A stretch of DNA of 64,000 nt. Source: Numida meleagris (lineage: Eukaryota > Chordata > Aves > Galliformes > Numididae). The notes below the pieces were generated by a model. That model was not told where the DNA came from and ran no database searches. It worked only from the letters and a program-made list of their open reading frames with translations. Of this stretch, positions 61,490 to 64,000 are shown one piece after another; positions within the stretch are counted from its first letter, which is position 1, and the number at the start of each line of letters is the position of its first letter. The stretch spans positions 3,568,633 to 3,632,632 of the forward strand of contig NC_034424.1 in assembly GCF_002078875.1 (NCBI RefSeq). Reading direction: 5' to 3'. Both the position numbers and the translations under genes were made by a program.

Positions 61490-61800
61490 GCTGATAACTC
61501 TGCAGCTTCCTTAAGATGGTAACATTTTATTGCTGAGAAATAACCTAAGCTGGTAACTGTGCAGCATCTTTTCATACAGGCTAGCTGGGGCCGTTCCAAT
61601 TGAGTATAATAAACGATATAAGGAACAATATAAGCGGTGCTATAAATAATAATGCTGCAATTCCATTGATGGCTTATGGTGGCATTATAAATGATCGGAG
61701 CAAAGTCAGGAGGTCTCTTCACACCACCAGAGCCTCATGCTGGAATTATAGATCTAATTTAAGTGCATTTTGGGGGTAAATTATTTATTAAAGTGTAAAG
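61490..61800. promoter_or_regulatory. Candidate conserved noncoding element with MEF2-like site
   Basis: CTATAAATAA (61640-61649) fits the MEF2 consensus YTAWWWWTAR exactly. Nearby are ATAATAAACGATATAAGG, TTCCAATTGAG and AAATTATTTATTAAAG. The block is AT-rich, unique and free of long ORFs. A muscle or neural enhancer is one possibility. Confidence 0.28.
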
Positions 61801-62743
61801 CTTATGGAGATAAATGTTCAAGTAGTCAGACTCCTGGACTAGGTGAGCATTGCTGGTCCTAATAATTACAGGTACATTCTGCCCCTGGGCAGAAGGGCTA
61901 GGTGAAGTTTTTAGCAACATTTCAGATATCCAGAAGCCCTGGAGGACACTTCTTGGCACAGGGCTGCAATCTCTAGCTTTGCAGTGAAATGGCCCGCTTG
62001 TACGAGCAATCAGTTCTGAGCACCAATTGCTCATCCATCCATTTCAGTCATTAAGCTGGAGTTAGGAGATGGAGCAGGGAGAAGCCTTCCTCAGGCTGAT
62101 GAAAAAACATGGATCTTACAACTGTTGTTTTAAGTCTTCCTGCACTGTGGCCCCAAAATGGAGTCCTGGTGCTGGTGTTTTCATCTCTCGGTGCATATTT
62201 CATTCTGATTTTAGCCAGGACTTGTCACTGCTGCCGAACTAGGGGAGCAGTCACAGGGCTGCAGTGAAGTTATCTCAGCCACAGATTTCTTAGGTGACCC
62301 CAGGCAAGTCTCTTAGAGAGCCTGGATGTGGCTACAGAGCCCAAAAGACCAAGCTTAGGGAGGCAGTACCAGGTACAGCCTGAAGTCTGCTTTTAGGATG
62401 GGAAGCAGAGGATGAGCTCATGTTCACTCTAAGGAGTGCATTTTCTGGAGTTTTCTGTAGCATAAAAATTGTCCATGGAGCAGGAGTCTCAAGACAGTCT
62501 TGCTCCACTGGGCTGCAGTAGGGATAAATACATTAAGATGAGGTATTAAGATACAGTGGTAATTAGGAGCCATGTAAGTAACTTAGATATAAAATGAAAC
62601 TACTAATAATGCATAAATGCAAAGCCATAAGAGGTTTGCTTCGTATAAAGCACCCAGCCATTTGGTGGCTTAGCTCAATTCTCTGAAGCTGCAAATTCAG
62701 GCTGAAAATCTTATGAGGAGGATATGCTCTTTCAGTGAGATTC

Positions 62744-62755
62744 TTTTTTTTTTTT
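62744..62755 (+). repeat. Poly-T tract (12 T)
   Basis: A 12-base T run followed by CCTTGTCATATT. It is not linked to the MIR copy that begins about 180 bases further on. Confidence 0.85.
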
Positions 62756-62934
62756 CCTTGTCATATTTAAAATATTGCTGAGGCCAACTTCTTGTCTACA
62801 GGCAGTGTTGTTTTTTTCATAGCTTCCAGCCAGACTAGAAAATGTTGGAAGGCAGGGGAAAATATATTTAAAACGTGAACTTAGCAGGCTTGGGGGAAGA
62901 TCCTGATGAAGGGAATGTATCTATAGGCCAGACC

Positions 62935-63112
62935 AGGGAGATGAAGATGGAATCAGTATTCCTGCCACTAATTCACTTTGTAACCTTGTGTCTGTCACTA
63001 AGCTTTTTTGTGTGCTCTATTTTCCTTGTCAGTAAAATGAGTATTATAATAGTTACCTTCCTGATAAGGGTTTCAGTTAATCAATTTCTAAAGCCCTTAA
63101 GTACAGAGAGAC
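62935..63112 (+). mobile_element. MIR SINE (tRNA-derived CORE-SINE)
   Basis: This segment aligns in order with the MIR consensus as I know it. It has a counterpart of the CCTGGCTCTGCCACTTACT part (TATTCCTGCCACTAATTCAC), then TGTAACCTTGTG for TGTGACCTTGGG, then TTTTCCTTGTCAGTAAAATG for TTTCCTCATCTGTAAAATG. After that come a GATAATAATAGTACCTACC-like stretch (TATTATAATAGTTACCTTCC), a block resembling the AGGGTT / GTTAAT region, and TAAAGCCCTTAAGTACAG for TAAAGCGCTTAGAACAG. The collinear match over ~170 bases makes chance very unlikely. MIRs are ancient, immobile SINEs shared by amniotes, and long copies are uncommon in birds. The tRNA-like head is missing or unrecognisable. Confidence 0.85.
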
Positions 63113-64000
63113 GCAAGATAGCATATCAACGAAGCCTAGCTTTTATCTGTGCCTCAATATTCTCTGAACTGCGTTGTCTGTAACTGAACAGGACCTGATC
63201 TATATAAACCAGAAACTCTCCTATTGACTTTGATGAATAAATAGTATTTTTTTGCTAATAATACCCATATGTTTTTTTGTCACAGGCAGAATTTGCTTCT
63301 TTAAAAATGTGTTTGAAAAGCAAATCAAAAAGGTTTCAGGTGGGCTGGTAGAATTGAACTCCCCTGACGACTGAATTGCTTGCACAGTTTGCCTGTGCTG
63401 TTCTTTGTAGTAACTTGAGTTAGTCTTTCTGCCACCAGTGGTAGCAATAGACAGAAAAAGCGCTACGCTTATTTTTTCCCTCAAAATTCTGAATTTTAGC
63501 CAAGGAAAAAGGGGAAGGAAATAATGAACTTCTGACAGGCATTTCTCAAACAATAGAATACTAAATCATGGTTTGGGAATGAAGATCCTTTCTTACAAGA
63601 AACGACTAAGGAGCTTAGCTTTTTTTAGCCAAGCGAAACTGAAGGCTGAAAAGGAGGAGGTGATTGTTGCACGTAAGTAGATTGGGGCATAACAGCAGGG
63701 AAGGAAAAGAGCTATTAAGTCTAAAGGACAATGCTGAAACAAGAACAAATGGGTATAAACAGACCATTAATAAATTCAGGCTGGTAATTAGAAGAATATG
63801 TCTAAATATCCAAAGAGCTGGATTATGGATAGTCTTTTTGGGGAAATAGGCACAGGCAGGTGAAGGAATCCAGTTGCATTTCAGGCAGAGCTACACATGG
63901 CAACCTTGGCTTGGGCAAGAGAGTGGGCCTGAATCCAGCTCTGTACGTTTTGCTTGGAGAGGTCAACTGATTTTAGCATTTCCTTCAGCTTACTCCATCT
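63113..64000. other. Unique noncoding DNA
   Basis: Nothing recognisable after the MIR copy. The short frames here have no known domain. Confidence 0.7.

Larger units (their letters stand above)
61319..62934. other. Unique noncoding DNA
   Basis: Between the minus-strand CR1 tail and the MIR copy. It holds the MEF2-like element (61490-61800) and a 12-T run. A MIR-like word at 62291-62313 is too short to call. Confidence 0.65.

Noticed and set aside
62285..62315. GGTGACCCCAGGCAAGTCTCTTA, like the MIR GTGACCTTGGGCAAGTCACTTA block split over two lines of sequence
   Set aside because: Only ~22 bases match and the neighbouring MIR modules are missing.
1..64000. Search for CRISPR arrays, bacterial operons, phage or retroviral genes
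   Set aside because: No regularly spaced repeats, no ribosome-binding-site-led gene series and no gag/pol/env-like frames. The only reverse-transcriptase-related sequence is the CR1 tail.

Overview
The window looks like nuclear DNA from a bird, most likely a galliform such as chicken, though the species cannot be fixed from this sequence alone. The key evidence is three CR1 LINE 3' ends, one of them ending in the typical avian tandem octamer ATTCTATG ATTCTATG. Interspersed repeats are sparse, poly-A/T tracts and short microsatellites are scattered throughout, and the frames are full of short stop-broken ORFs. No prokaryotic gene organisation, no CRISPR array, no rRNA or tRNA gene and no integrated virus was seen. 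I found no protein-coding exon I would defend. The only reading frame with a recognisable protein is the C-terminal tail of a CR1 ORF2 at 36955-37157. The window is therefore best read as intergenic or deep intronic DNA.

Layout: 1-4596 is unique noncoding DNA with a homeodomain-motif-rich stretch at 975-1280. At 4597-4830 lies one copy of an interspersed repeat I cannot name; its second copy is at 56621-56865. 4831-20155 is unique DNA with a 13-bp tandem repeat (10583-10616), a probable ancient SINE/L3-type fragment (12845-12930) and a CTCF-like motif (18983-18994). 20156-30737 holds poly-A, GT and TC/T simple repeats and a second ancient repeat fragment (24219-24313). 30738-37230 contains a short old CR1 tail (31564-31625), a stretch with repeated TGACTCA motifs (33284-33676) and the largest CR1 copy (36955-37230). 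37231-47155 is unique DNA with several conserved-element-like AT-rich blocks and a palindrome cluster (42641-42676).

47156-47255 is a pair of long T tracts flanked by the same nonamer. 50186-50540 is the clearest local anomaly: a small CpG-island-like segment with a G-quadruplex motif, well removed from any recognisable exon. The right end carries a minus-strand CR1 tail (61243-61318) and a well-preserved MIR SINE (62935-63112).

Functional reading: if this DNA does anything, it is probably cis-regulatory. Several 100-400 bp blocks are dense in TAAT/ATTA, SOX-, MEF2-, C/EBP- or AP-1-like motifs, of the kind common in conserved noncoding elements near developmental genes. That is inference from base composition and motifs; conservation was not measured. 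I found no convincing new biological system. The observations most worth a check are the unnamed two-copy repeat with a TATA-like box and splice-donor-like site in matching places, and the isolated CpG island.
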